From positions 6,076,001 through 6,140,000 of the forward strand of contig NW_025408669.1 in assembly GCF_020360975.1 (NCBI RefSeq): a stretch of 64,000 nucleotides of DNA. The letters run 5' to 3'. The DNA is from Hirsutella rhossiliensis. Taxonomy: Eukaryota; Ascomycota; Sordariomycetes; Hypocreales; Ophiocordycipitaceae. The position numbers and the translations under genes were made by a program. The notes under the pieces were generated by a model. It worked only from the letters and a program-made list of their open reading frames with translations. It had not been told where the DNA came from and made no database searches. This document shows, piece by piece, positions 22,745 through 34,841 of the stretch (positions are counted from its first letter, which is position 1; each line of letters begins with the position of its first letter).

Positions 22745-25700
22745 ATGGCTCTTCCAGAGGGGACCGAGCCTGAGCCGCCGTCCGCGAGGCCTGCCATTTG
22801 GCGCAGGATCCTGGGCAAGCCAAGCCTTCCGCCGCCATCTGTTCCTACACAGCTGCCGCGGAGCTATCGTCTTGAGCCCGAGGAGCCGGTGCCGCCTCCC
22901 TCCGCGGCGCACGTGGCTAGAAAGGTCGTTACCGGCCTTCCTCGGTCTCAGACATTCAAGAGGCAACAGTCTGAGCAGAGGATGCACTTGGCGCCCGTCA
23001 CGCCCTCGGCAGACGAGCGAAGAGCCTGTTCGGTCGACAGGCGTGCAAGCAGTCTACATAAGCAAGCAGGATCCCAATCAAACGCCGATCCTCGTGCCAG
23101 CGCCCCCGTCGTCCTCGGCTCTGCCCACGACCAGACCGATTCTCAATCGCTGCGCTCCGTGCCTGCCAGTCAGGTCTATGAAGGACCGGACGACCAGTCG
23201 CTAGACCAAATGTCTGATCACCTGTCAAGCCTAGGGGAGCAGAATTCAGGTCTGGACCTGGAGGCAGTGGCAGAGACGCAGTCCATGACGACCTCGCAGC
23301 ATGAAGCCATAATCAATGACGAGCTAGAGAGGACGTGGATCCTAAACCTCAGCATGCACTTTCGAGACCGTTCAAAACGAGAAAAATTCTTCGTCACGTA
23401 TCGCGAAAAGGATCAATTCTGGCGCCGAGTCACCATTTCTCTCGACTACCGCTTTGCCCCGCCCAATTCTCTTGAGATGGACCTTATGCACACCCAGTAT
23501 CAGCGGGAAAAGAGCGCCAGGATCTACGAAGCCATCCGCGAAAGCCTCCCTGACATCAAGTTTTACGACACTGTCACCAACCTGAAGCTCGAGACTACGG
23601 ATGGTCGACTCCATGTTCACGTCGTCGAAGACGGCAATGTGAGTCGAGGACTAATCTCTCACCTCTAGTCTACTTTCCTCTTTCCCCTTACCCTTGTGTC
23701 TTGGGACCTCGCACTTCATAGACTTAGAGTCGCGCTTGATTGCTGACGCAGGTCCAGGAAATCATCAACTATCCTCGTGTCAGTCAGGTTCGGCACTTGG
23801 GCTGTAGACGGATCCGGGAACGCGATATTGTCTTTGACTCACACATGTCGGGTTTCGTGTACAAAGTTTGCGTTAACGGCCACGGGCTTATCAAGAAGGA
23901 GATTCCAAGCCAGGACACGATTGACGAATTCTTATACGAAGTCAACGCCCTCAACAACCTGCGGTATTCCCGCGACGTCGTCAACTTCTATGGCGTCGTG
24001 GTTGACGACTGCGACGAGTACATCAAAGGCTTGCTCATAAGTTACGCGTCTCAAGGTGCCGTGATTGACATCATTTATGAGCATTGCAAAGAAAACAAGC
24101 GTGGCCTCCCGTGGGCTAGCAAGGCAAAGTGGGCACGACAAATCGTCCAGGGATTGGCGGATATCCACGACTCTGGTTTCGTTCAAGGCGACTTCACCCT
24201 CTCCAACATTGTCATTGACGACGCCGGCGACGCAAAGATTATAGACATCAACAGGCGGGGCTGCCCTGTGGGCTGGGAGCCTCCCGAGGCGACGGCCCTG
24301 CTTGAGGCGGGCCACCGCATCACCATGTACATTGGCGTCAAGTCCGATCTCTATCAACTGGGCATGGTGCTTTGGGGCCTTGCGGTGGAGGAGGACGAGC
24401 CGGAAATCCACGGACGACCGCTCATGCTCGGCCCCGAAGTCAACGTGCCCGACTGGTATCGGCAAATAACGGAAATCTGCCTCAGCCCTGACCCGAGAAT
24501 GCGCCTGCAGGCATCCTCGCTTCTTCAATTCTTCCCCCCCGACGCTGCTGATGACGGGGGAGTGTACGCCAAGGCTCATGCTATCTCGGTCGATGACGGG
24601 CACTCGCTCAACCAGTATTTCATCGACGGTTATCGCACAGACGGCCGGCCACTGATTCGAACGGTCGAGCCTCTCAGTGACTGGCCTTACTCGGGCAGGA
24701 CCTACGTCGACACGAGCCCGGTGCCGTACGAGCTATACTTGCCGAGCCGTGGGCGATCGCCCCCAAGCCCGCTGCCAAGCGATCTGGACCTGTGCGAGTC
24801 GTCACGAGACCCGCTAAGCAAAACATCGTGGGCTGCTAACAGGAGCGTGAGGCCGTCGTATACTGACATAGTGGAAGATGAGACCATGTCGGACAGCATA
24901 TCCCAGCGCGAGGGCGAGCACAATCACCAAACGCTAACGCCGACAATGGATGACAGGACCTCTGAGGCGCAGGAAAACACTGGTGGTCGAAACACGTCGG
25001 AGACACCGGCTGCAGGTCGCGCAGATCAACCACCCTCGGCCGCCGCGTTGTTCGATCAACATGAGACGGGCGATGGAGACACAAGATCCCTGGAAGAGCC
25101 CGCGGTTGTGCAGAACGAGGAAAGCCGCCAAGCGGCGGCACCCAGAGCGACAATGCCAAGGCTTACCAGGGAGCAAACTGCCTTCATCGTGGAGCTGCCC
25201 AGGCCAAGGCTCAGCCCCGAGGCGGCCGATGTCATGCGGGAAGAGACCGAGGGTCGACAAAGGACAGCAGACAGTTGCACAGCAGATCCTGTGCGAGGTA
25301 ATATTTTCCGAGAAGCGGGGGCAGAAAGCCGTTTGGCTAAACTCGTTGGTGACGCGCCCGACATGACGCAGGAGAGGTCAGGCGACGATGAAGCCCCATG
25401 GGCAGAGGCGGCGACGGGCGCCGATAGGCCGCCATGGAAGCCACAATCGCAGCTGGCCGCTGTCGAGGACGGCGATGTCGCAACAGGAGGTCTGGGGTAC
25501 GAGCCAGAGTACGTGGCTGCACAGGCGCCCAGGAGCACAGATGTGGGCGTCGAGTCATATGATGATGGCAGAAAGGAAGAGCCATGGTCGATTGATCGTG
25601 CGGCCCCCCGGTCGGGGAACGCACCGTACGCAGCCACGGATCGCTCGGCCTTGATGGGCAATGGCTTCTCAGAGTACCCCCGGCAGATGGCGCTGCCCGT

Positions 25701-25842
25701 GTCGTTGACGGGGGTGGGGGCGGCGCACATGGGCATCGACGACGAGCTAATGCGAGAGAAGGGCATTATTGACGACGACTTTGGAGCGATGGTGCGGCCG
25801 ACGTTGGCAGGGCGTTTGATGACGACAGAATCATCGCCGTGA
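22745..25842 (+). CDS. Protein-kinase-like protein with altered DFG motif
   Basis: Two exons, 22745-23638 and 23752-25842 (intron 113 nt, GTGAGT...CGCAG); 994 residues from MALPEG. An in-frame upstream ATG at 22553 would add 64 unconvincing residues. Residues 1-~200 are disordered; ~205-300 form a folded domain (TWILNLSMHFRDRSKREKFF...). The kinase-like domain spans ~320-490: a candidate Lys346 (HGLIKKE), catalytic-loop segment GDFTLSN (Asp445, Asn450) lacking the His of HRD, and DIN (Asp463) replacing DFG. SDLYQLGMVLWGLAV matches the helix F region. The C-terminal ~450 residues are disordered and Ser/Pro/Glu-rich. Substrate unknown. Asp and Asn for catalysis remain, so activity is possible but not assured. 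Confidence 0.78.
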
Positions 25843-27448
25843 GGGGCAGATGGGAGAACAGACGACAGATTTCCTGCCCTCGGCTGCGGCCCGTGTATTT
25901 GTAGAGAGACTTGGCAAGCGATGGCGATTGGGCCTCGGCCATGTTTTCGTAGCAGCTTTGGATTTGGACGACTCTGGCATACGGATTTGATGACGGTTGG
26001 ATGATTTGATTCATGACTTTGACGTATAGTGGACAGGACGAATTGACGTACAATATGAATACGGTGCTGCTGTAACTTCTTGTAGGTCTGAGTGTGATGG
26101 CCGCTTTTGCCAGTCATGGCTGGACACGAGCAATACTGCACAGAACAGGGACAGAGACACTCGGGCCAATGGCGCTGGTTGCCGCCAAAAGAAAGAAAAA
26201 GGGGGTTCTAGAAGGACGCTTCTGGAGCCGAAGATGGTGTGGGGCTCCTTCCGCGCCCTTTGGGTGTGGCAAATGCCAAGGTTTTCTGTTGGGGCGGTCC
26301 AAGTGGGGTTTCCCTTGCCCGGGCGGTGGTGACTGTACATGTACTGTACGAATACGGATACAGATGGGTATATACCGCCCTTTTATCAGGCGGCGAGGAT
26401 GGGGCGGAGTTTTCTGGTCAGTCGGAACTTGCATTGCAACGGTGGCATGTTTACGGGGCATGAAGTGGCATGACGACAGGGCCATTGTTGGTGTCATGAT
26501 TGGTGGAGACTGCAATGTTGAAGCAGTTAAAGAAGAAGGGGTGGATGGAGAGAGATCTGGCATTGTCTGGATCAGTCAGTATCGAGTGTGTATGTACAGT
26601 ACTTTGACCGCAAGCTGCCCATCACGTCTCCGGTGCCGCAACGGGTTGCCGTCGCTTGTCTGACGTATTCGTAGTTGCGCCATGGAGAAGCGTTGATCAA
26701 CGGTCGACCACGGATGTAAGTGGAGCAAGAGGACAGCGGAAGAGTGGTTTTCCTCTTCTCCAAAGCTAGCTAATACTGTACACTTACTCGGTCAATGGAC
26801 GGTGAGGCCTGTGCAGAAAGACTGTCCAGCCTCCAATCACGGAACGCAGATTGCGCAAAGCCATGACGGCAGCGGATAGACCGGCGACGCCCCGGGCGTT
26901 CGGGACAGTGGGTCCCGCCGGCATAAGGGAGTGATGGCGCCTTTTGTGCGAAGTAGCGGCCCAAGGGAAAAAAAAAGTTGTTGGGGAAGGATGGCGACTA
27001 GAAGGGATGAAAAAAAAAAGGTTGAGCCACGCCAACGTCCGAGTTAGGCAGGCCTCTAGTGTGCATGTAACCCCCCGCTGCACACTCGCGTATCGCCGTA
27101 GCTCCGTTTAAGAGACGACCGTATACTGTGTATACTGTGCTGGTGCCTTGTTGCGTACATACAGTAATTACGCGTCTTCTCGAAGCTGTGAATCATGTGA
27201 AGAATGGACCAGGTGCTTCATCACACTGACTATCATGTGCGTTTTGCCCAAAGCCGAGGCCGTGCCTGGGTGCCTGCTTGAATGCTTGGGTACGCGTCAT
27301 GAAGCTGTGTTTTGATTTTGTTGAAAGACACGGCCATTGTGTGCATTGCACAAGTCCCGAGCATAGGCGGAGGTTCTGCAAGGTACAGCGTCACCTCGTG
27401 GGGGGGAGCTCTGGTTCAAGCTGCATGATGTACTCTGAGCAAGTAGGT

Positions 27449-27469
27449 AGGTAGGTACTGTACCTACCT
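27449..27469. repeat. Perfect palindrome AGGTAGGTAC / GTACCTACCT
   Basis: Ten-base arms around a single T. It also sits in a GTAG tetramer run at its left. It could be a protein-binding site or a hairpin; nothing more can be said. Confidence 0.7.
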
Positions 27470-27772
27470 CGTACCGTCAACCGCTCGGGATCGAGCCTCG
27501 ACAGCGGACAACAGCTTCCAAATAACAAAGAGGCCATTCTCGTCAAGGGTGAGAGTCAAATTCATCACGATACATCGGGGGCAAAAAGGAAAAATTGAAA
27601 ACGGACCCGGGAATCCACAGGCCCCTTCCGCCGCAATCGTGGAGAAGTCACTCCTGCAGGGCCCGGCAGGGTAGGCAGGCAAGTACCGACTCACTCTCTG
27701 CGCGCGCTTCAACTCTTTGGCCCGCCTCCGCCCCAACCAACAGCATTCCCCATACTTTTTCTCTCTCGTCCC

Positions 27773-27915
27773 CCTTCCACTTGCACGCCTCTCATTACTC
27801 TCCCTCCCTTCCTGTTTTCTCTTTATTATTCGCTCTTCCTCTTCTCCTTCTCTTGTCCCCCCCCCCCTCTCTCTTCATCTCCTCCTCATCCTCCTCATCC
27901 TCCTCATCCTCCTCC
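27773..27915 (+). promoter_or_regulatory. CT-rich tract with (CCTCAT)n repeat before ole1
   Basis: Almost pure pyrimidine sequence ending in repeated CCTCAT units (27880-27915), about 90 bp before the start codon. Such tracts are common near transcription starts of strongly expressed fungal genes. Confidence 0.55.
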
Positions 27916-28006
27916 CAACACCCTGCCGCCCCGGTCCGAATCGCCATCGCTCGTCCAACTTCCAACACAGAGAGAGAGGCAGGCTTCCTCCCGTCACCGC
28001 CTCAAC

Positions 28007-29544
28007 ATGTCGGGAGCCCCGTCCTCGGCCGTCAAGGCCCAGGCCAAAGCCCAAGACCACAAGCCTCTTCGCTCGGCCAAGCATGACGTCGCCAAGGTCC
28101 ATATCGCAGACACCCCCATAACCTGGTCCAGCTGGCACAAGCACGTCAACTGGCTCAACACGACGCTCATCGTCTTCATCCCCATCCTGGGCTTCATCTC
28201 GGCATACTGGGTTCCCCTCCACCTTTACACCGCCATCTTCGCCGTCATCTACTACTTCCACACCGGCCTCGGCATCACTGCCGGTGAGTGCTTTCCCCTG
28301 GCCTCAACGTTAGCCCAATCCACGCAGAGCTGCTCCCTGGCAAGCTGGGTTTGCCCGTGATGAACCAACCGGTTACCCCGATCATGACAACTGATTCGCT
28401 TACTCCAGGCTACCATCGCCTATGGGCTCACACCTCCTTCAAGGCCACACTTCCCCTAAAGATTTACCTGGCCGCGGTCGGCGCTGGCGCCGTCGAAGGT
28501 TCCATCCGCTGGTGGTCCCGGGAGCACCGCGCCCACCACCGCTACACCGACACCGAGAAGGACCCCTACTCGGTCCGCAAGGGTCTGCTCTACTCCCATC
28601 TCGGCTGGATGGTCTTCAAGCAGAACCCCAAGCGCGCCGGTCGCACCGACATCACCGACCTCAACGAGGACCCCGTCGTCGTCTGGCAGCACCGCAACTA
28701 TCTCAAGTCGGTCATGTTCATGGCCCTCGCCTTTCCCACCCTCGTCTGCGGTCTGTGCTGGGGCGATTGGCTCGGCGGCTTCGTCTACGCCGGCATTCTT
28801 CGCATCTGCTTTGTCCAGCAGGCCACGTTTTGCGTCAACTCGCTGGCCCACTGGCTCGGTGATCAGCCCTTTGACGACCGCAACTCGCCTCGCGACCACG
28901 TCATCACGGCTCTTGTCACCCTCGGTGAGGGCTACCACAACTTCCACCACGAGTTCCCCTCGGACTACCGAAATGCCATCGAGTGGTATCAGTACGACCC
29001 GACCAAGTGGTCCATCTGCCTGTGGAAGTGGCTCGGCCTCGCCTACGACCTCAAGCAGTTCCGCGCCAACGAGATCGAGAAGGGCCGCGTGCAGCAGATG
29101 CAGAAGAAGCTCGACCAGAAGCGCTCCACCCTCGACTGGGGTACCCCCCTGGAACAGCTCCCCGTCATCAGCTGGGACGACTTTGTCGACGGTGCAAAGA
29201 ATGGCAAGGCCCTCGTCGCCATTGCCGGTGTCATTCATGACGTGACCGACTTCATCAAGGATCACCCCGGTGGCAAGGCTCTCATCTCCTCTGCCGTCGG
29301 AAAGGACGCCACGGCCATCTTCAACGGCGGCGTGTACAACCACTCAAACGCCGCTCACAACCTCTTGTCCACGATGCGTGTCGGCGTTCTCCGCGGCGGT
29401 TGCGAGGTGGAGATTTGGAAGCGCGCTCAGTTCGAGAACAAGGATGTCACATACATGAACGACTCGGCCGGCCAGCGGATCGTCCGCGCTGGTGCCCAAG
29501 TCACCAAGATGATGCAGCCCGTGGCCAGCGCGGACGCCGCTTGA
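28007..29544 (+). CDS. OLE1: Acyl-CoA delta-9 desaturase fused to cytochrome b5 (Ole1)
   Basis: Two exons, 28007-28283 and 28409-29544 (intron 125 nt); 470 residues. All three desaturase His boxes are present: HRLWAH (95-100), HRAHHR (132-137) and HNFHH (269-273), which hold the di-iron site. Hydrophobic spans [44 protein letters not shown] and FVYAGILRI fit four ER membrane helices. The C-terminal cytochrome b5 domain has HPGG (His378) and YNHSNAAH (His404/409) for haem. Role: oxygen-dependent insertion of the cis-9 double bond in palmitoyl- and stearoyl-CoA, feeding membrane and storage lipids; in this family the fused b5 supplies electrons. The intron falls inside the first His box (G|YHRLWAH). 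Complete. Confidence 0.97.
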
Positions 29545-30482
29545 TGGACAGTGTTATGCTTCGTTATGAATGAGCACGTCTTTTTTGTTTGATTTGGTAG
29601 TCTTGCGGGCTGCTCACGGGTGAAGGTGTAATGACGAAGGGGGCTAGCAGGACTGGCGCTGCGGGGGTTTGACGGTCCATCTCCGCACCCCAGACAGTCC
29701 AGCCTGAACAGAGCCTTACCCCTCGAACGCGCGGCTGGATGAGCTCACCAACCGCGAAAATGACACGGACGGCGTTGCAGGCGGAGTTTGGCTCTTTACT
29801 CAACATCAATGTCGAGAGGGTACATTGGGGATTCAGAAAAGTATAACCTAGCGCAGGACTCGAAAGGGGCAAGTAAATAACACGATAAATAACACGATAC
29901 ACGTGGCATACATGATGGCACCTTGAATTCCGCGCACCAAATGACTTGTGCAGTCACGAACAACATATTTAATTACGTTGGTACAAATACGTATGACTCG
30001 GACGTGTCCACTGAGTGAATGACGTCTTGTGCTGTCGGCCGATGGTGCGCCTCGCAGAAGGCACGCCGTCTTTCGATGTGGTGATGTTCACCACGCCTGG
30101 CTCTCTTAGAGCTGTGAACTCGGTGAGGAGATGAGCCACGTTGCCGTGTAATCTGGAGATAGCGACAATGTTGCGTAGCTCTCTGCGTTCTAACCTGACC
30201 CCAGCATGTCTCTCTTGGCTTGCTTGTTTCCTGCAGCGGGAGGCATTCTCGGGCGAACGGTGTGGTGGTATAGAGCAGCAGGGCAGTGACGGGACCTTGC
30301 AGCTGGGCCGGCATGCCAGTCAAATGCTCCTCAGCTGTCTGCAGTCTTCGCTCTCCCCAAGCGCCGCGATGGAGAGTCTCCTCGGCCTCGCTGGTCCTTG
30401 CTTTACCCATTTGCCTCCCAAGCATCTGCGGCCCGGCTGCCCCGGGGTCGCAAAGGGGAGAGAAGGAGAGTGGAATGCTCCT
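29545..30482. other. Intergenic, tail-to-tail
   Basis: Converging 3' ends of the desaturase and Seh1 genes. AT-rich patches near 29.88 and 29.97 kb could carry poly(A) signals. No credible gene. Confidence 0.5.
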
Positions 30483-31841
30483 TCAAGGCACAGCCATCCT
30501 GGCCTTCATCATGACCAGCTCGGAACTCTTGGCCCAGGCACCGTCGGGCATCGGGCGATAGCACAGCAGGCGGCCGTCGTCGCCGGTGCTGCCGAGGATC
30601 TGGCCGTCGTCGTCGAAGCCGATGCGCCAGACGGGCGTCCGGTGACTGTCGAGGCGCGACACCTCGCGGAAGGTGTGCTTGACCTGACCGGGCTGGCCGG
30701 ACCAATGGCGTTCGCCCTGGGCGCCCGACTTTGCCAGGCTGGCGCTCAGCGTGGACGGGTGTGAGGGGTGCTGGTGGGCGTCGGCCTCGTCCTTGGTGAG
30801 CGACTCCTTGGGGCCGTGGCCGGCGGGCTTGAGGAGGTCGGCCGAGGACCACGACTTGCCGTCGGCGTCGGAATAGGGCGTCTCGAGGCGGAAGACGCGG
30901 GCGTAGCCGTCCTGGCAGGCGGTGGCGATGACGTCGTAGCCGCGTATGTTGCCGGGCGCCCAGGCGACGTCGCGGACCAGGCCACGGTGGCCGGGGATCT
31001 CGGCGGCGAGGTAAAACTCCTTTTGCGTCTGCGAGACGCCGTACGAGGTGGTGATGACGTCGCGCGAGCGGTAAATCCTGACGGCGTCCATGGCGGCGAC
31101 GACGAAGCCGAGGGCGTCCGAGGGCACGCCGGCGCGCAGGGCGGTGTAGCACGGCTCCGGGTTGGGGTCGAAGCGGACCTTGAAGGAGACCTCCTCGCCG
31201 CGGCTGGGGCGGGGGCAGACGGCAAAGTCGTCGATGGACGTGTACTCGGACAGGTTCTCGGGCTGGTCGTTTTCAAAGACGGTGAGGCGGCCATCGGTGG
31301 CGAGCAGGGCCAGATAGGTGTGGCGCGTCTCCTCGTTGTGCTTCATGGAGAAGGAGCGGTAGGGAGCGCGGGTGGAGCGGGTGTCGAAGGCCGGGCGGCC
31401 GCTGACGGAGCGGCCGGCGCAGAAGCGGCGGCCGGGGGCGGCGGAGGGGTCTTCGGCCCACAGGCGGAACCAGCCCTCCATGCCAAGCGAGGCGACGAGG
31501 TTGGGGTAGATGGTGGCGGGCAGCCATTGCAGCTATGTGTATGAATCGGCGTCAGCGGCGACTTCGGATGGATGACGAGGGCCGCCCGGGGCTACCTCGA
31601 GCACCTCGCCGCCGTGGGCGGTCCAGGTGTCGCACATGCGCCACGTGGCATCCTTGTGCCGGTTGAAGACTCGAATCTTGCCGTCGACGGTGCCCGTGGC
31701 GCAGCGGTCGCCGTAGGTGTTGAAGGCGACGGCCTGGACGAGGTCCTTGTGGCCGTGCTGCAGGTTGAGGTCGAAGGACTGCTTGTCGGCGCCGAGGGAG
31801 TAGTGCGCAGCGAATGCCGCGCTGGCGGGGGGGGCGGCCAT
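30483..31841 (-). CDS. SEH1: Nucleoporin / SEA-complex subunit Seh1 (WD40)
   Basis: Two exons on the minus strand, 31841-31596 and 31532-30483 (intron 63 nt, GTAGCC donor, ATAG acceptor); 431 residues ending TGA. WD-repeat segments are visible: HGHKDLVQAVAFNTYGDRCA...GKIRVFNR, WTAHGGEVLELQWLP...ASLGMEGWFRLWAED, ALGFVVAAMDAVRIYRS, GHRGLVRDVAWAPG...DGYARVFRLE and HRTPVWRIGFDDDGQILGSTGDDGRLLCYRP. Order and sequence match fungal Seh1, a six-bladed open propeller. Family knowledge: Seh1 joins the Nup84/Y complex of the nuclear pore through Nup85 and the SEA/GATOR2 complex through Sea4. An acidic/His-rich loop near residue 330 is likely disordered. It is the last intact host gene before the repeat block. 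Confidence 0.88.
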
Positions 31842-33343
31842 TGTGGTTCCTATCGCGACGAGGGTTGAGCTTTGGGGGGGAGAGGGGGAGAGAGAGAGAG
31901 AGAGGCTGAGCTCGGGTGACGATGGACGTTGAAAGTGGGGAGCTCCGTTGCCCGACCAAGGTAGGGGACACGGACCAGCTGTGTGTATACATACAGTAAG
32001 TGTACTGTACATGGAAATACATAAAAGTACATAAAAACACAGCTACGCCAGGCAAAATAGGGGCACCCCCGTGAGGGGCCTTCTTATCGCATTACAGGAT
32101 ACGCTTTTCTCTGCTCTGACTGTAGGGACAACCCGTGGGCTTAACACACCCGGGTGCTGTCGGAACGGTTGTTCTGCATTCAGTGCCTCCTGCGGCATGC
32201 CTGTCGCCCTCGGATGCTTCCATCAACATTATCTTCCTCTCCGTAGGCGTACCCTGCAGCGTCAAGCCCAAACGTTACTCCCTAATACATGTACGCTGGT
32301 CCGTAACAATACCAGCGCCATTGAGCTCGACGAAGAGACAGTCAGGAGCTGTTCATACGTATCCTAGGGCGTAGTCTATAAGGTCGGCTCCCGAGGATTT
32401 CAGGACATGGTGCGAATCGGCAAGACGCAGGTGCCGCTCTTGCTCCCCCGGACTTGTCATGTGAAGACCAATCTCGTCAACATTTGCCGAAACATCGACG
32501 ACACGATTCGGGAGAGGGCTTCGCTTCGGGATATCGCAGCAAGAGGCAGGGTCCTCGTTACAGGTTCTCACCCATTCTCTAGCCCCGAGCAAGCTTGTCT
32601 TGGGTCCAGGAGAGGAATTAGGCGGCTGTGACAGAAGATGTTTTGAGGCCGGATTGTCTAGCTGTGGCAAAGGAAAACACGTCTTAGATACTCAGTTCGA
32701 CATGGCAGGAACATATCTTACCAGCTTCGAATCAGAGGCACGGGGGTCATGATGTCTACGTATATCCACGGCGGACTGTTCAGCTGGGCGTGGGTATCTG
32801 CAGATACGATCTGGACGTTAAGCGTCTCATCCTATCCAGTTAGGTCCCTCTAGAATCGTGGGAAATTGCGGATAAAGCAGACACCGCCCCTAGATTTTCT
32901 TTTTTACAGGTTAATGATGGAAAGCGCTGTCGGGCCCACCGAATCGGGCGGGAACGTGCCGTCGCCTTCGGTGGGCTCAACAGTGAGGGACAGGCACTGC
33001 CCACTAAGTATAGTGTACTTGCCTGGAGCGCGTCTGCATGCCTATCCAACTAAGACGCAACTGGCCAGGGTTCATCCACATGACAGCCCGTTGCCTTAGC
33101 CCACCCTCTAGACTCACCCCGTCTGCCTTCGACTCCCTATCTTGTAAGTGGAAGACAGGAGTCCGTTTTCTACCACTACTAAAATAGACGTCAACGGAGC
33201 TAATATACGCAATAGGCTAGCATTAAAAGCCAGCCGCTCCGCTCGCCCTCTCCTAGCCTCTAACTAATTTCTTTCCTTATATTACTCCCACTACCAGTCA
33301 CCACCACGTTCCACGCTTTGCTAAAGCCTCGTCGGAGCCGACT
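31842..33343. other. Host flank between Seh1 and the repeat block
   Basis: Upstream region of Seh1 with a GA-rich tract (31870-31906), then about 1.2 kb of normal-composition sequence without a gene I recognise. From about 33.2 kb the sequence becomes progressively TA-rich. It could hold a decayed gene, but no domain is readable. Confidence 0.4.
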
Positions 33344-34841
33344 ATGGCCCGTATAGTCGGTGCTAAGCAACGAAATAGTAGGCATACTATATATTATGCC
33401 GACTTCCTTTAAAAATTTGCTTAATACGAGAAAGAAATATAAACGATTATAAAGCTATCTTCTCTTAACGCTAGATAGCGTGCCGCCCTTTATAAGTAAC
33501 TCTAAGATATATACTTTCTTAAGCTAGATTACGCTAATAGGACTAAGATTAATATTATATAGATATTAAGGAAGTAGAAAATATATAGACCCCTTAGCGA
33601 TAAAAAAGTTTTTATCTATTAATATATACTTAGATACTATAAAGCTATTAAAAGCGGCCCTTAGAGGTAATTAAAAGACTTAATCGACTAATAGCGATAG
33701 ATTTCCTTAACAATCTTTATAAAAGATAGAAGATTATATCTAAAGGTACTTTATAAGAGTATTAGCGTTAGTATAAGTAGCTCTATAGTAGCGTAATAGG
33801 TCGATATTTTAATAGAAATTATAATAAGGAGGTTTAAAAGGTATATTTAGCTTATATTCTTATAGCTATTAGCGGAGTTTTAATAAAAGCGACGTTTCTA
33901 TAGTAGCACGATACCGTTTTAGTTCCTAAGTAAAAGCTTCGACCTCTTAATATCGATAGGAAGCTAGTCCTTAGGACCGATAACCTCTTAGTACTATAGA
34001 CCTTTAATATCGCGTACGATAAAAGCGTCTTCCCTTCTAAGTAATACCGTATCTAACTCTTAGGCTAATACCTACTCCTAGCGTTTACTAGCGACCGACC
34101 TACTAAGATTATAGATAATAAGAAAAGGAGGCCGAAAGATAGAATATATAAGGATCTCTATAGTCTAAAGAGTATTAGAATTAAAGACTTAGCCTATAAT
34201 TTAAATTAGCCTATTAATAATAACTCTCGCTTACTTAAGAATATATTATACTAAGAGACTATAGCTCGCGGACGACTAAAAGCTCTTTACTATAAATATA
34301 TATACTTATTAGTAGTATACTATCCGTAAACGGGTATAGACGTTCTAACTATAGCGGTTAAGTTTATTTATTATAAAGGAGTTAATCGTAAGCCTAAGCT
34401 ATCTATTACTCTTTATATCTCTTAAGGCCTAGCTCTATCCGCTAATACTATATAGGACTATCTTCTTCTTTACTAGTATAAGAAGACTTATATTTTATAT
34501 TATTACTATTATTATTAGCCTTAATATTAGCGATTAGGCTTTTAATACGCTAAGCCTAATTACTAGAGCGAGTGTTTTTTAGCTCTAAAACCGCGGATTA
34601 AGTATATACACGCTTCTTATTAGAAAAAAGAGTAGTAAAAATAACATATATTTTATAGGTTTAATAGCTTAGCTATTTTAAAAGAGAAGCCTTTATTATA
34701 TTATAAGCTAAATAATAATATAAAGCGATAGACTCTTAACGCTAGGTTTTAAAAAGCGCTAAAGCTAAAGGCATTTTATAGAGGAGCCGCTAACGCGGCA
34801 GATAGTACGTTTTCTATTACGGGACACCCTATAGTCGATAA
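33344..34841 (+). pseudogene. RIP-degraded DUF3435 (tyrosine-recombinase-like) gene
   Basis: An ATG at 33344 opens MARIVGAKQRNSRH..., then the frame is riddled with TAA/TAG. Reading through stops, several segments match the DUF3435 family as I know it: RGRLKALYYKYIYLLVV, then VLTIAVKFIYYKGVNRKPK, and RF-KALKLKAFYRGAANAAD near the end. The first resembles the usual GRPKALCYEDI; the last the usual GPKAWRRGAANAAN. DUF3435 is a fungal tyrosine-recombinase-like domain found in Crypton-type elements and in Starship 'captain' recombinases. Most stops are explained by TGG or CAR codons changed to TAG/TAA. The right end is cut by a gypsy LTR at 34842. No active product is possible. It is transcribed inward from the host flank, as captains are, but no element boundary was found. 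Confidence 0.55.

Larger units (their letters stand above)
25843..28006. other. Intergenic region (about 2.2 kb) upstream of the desaturase
   Basis: No convincing gene. Contains short A-runs near 26968 and 27010, a short perfect palindrome at 27.45 kb and a long CT-rich tract before the desaturase start, the last probably promoter/5' leader. Confidence 0.5.

Noticed and set aside
26094..26663. 189-residue open frame downstream of the kinase-like gene
   Set aside because: No start context, composition or similarity supporting a gene; overlapping frames on both strands are equally open.
33282..33293. TTAC(N7)A motif just before the DUF3435 relic, resembling a reported Starship target motif
   Set aside because: A five-base constraint arises by chance about once per kilobase; without the other element end or an empty site it carries no weight.
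31842..33343. Possible small genes in the Seh1 upstream flank
   Set aside because: Short frames on both strands with no domain, splice structure or codon bias that I can support.
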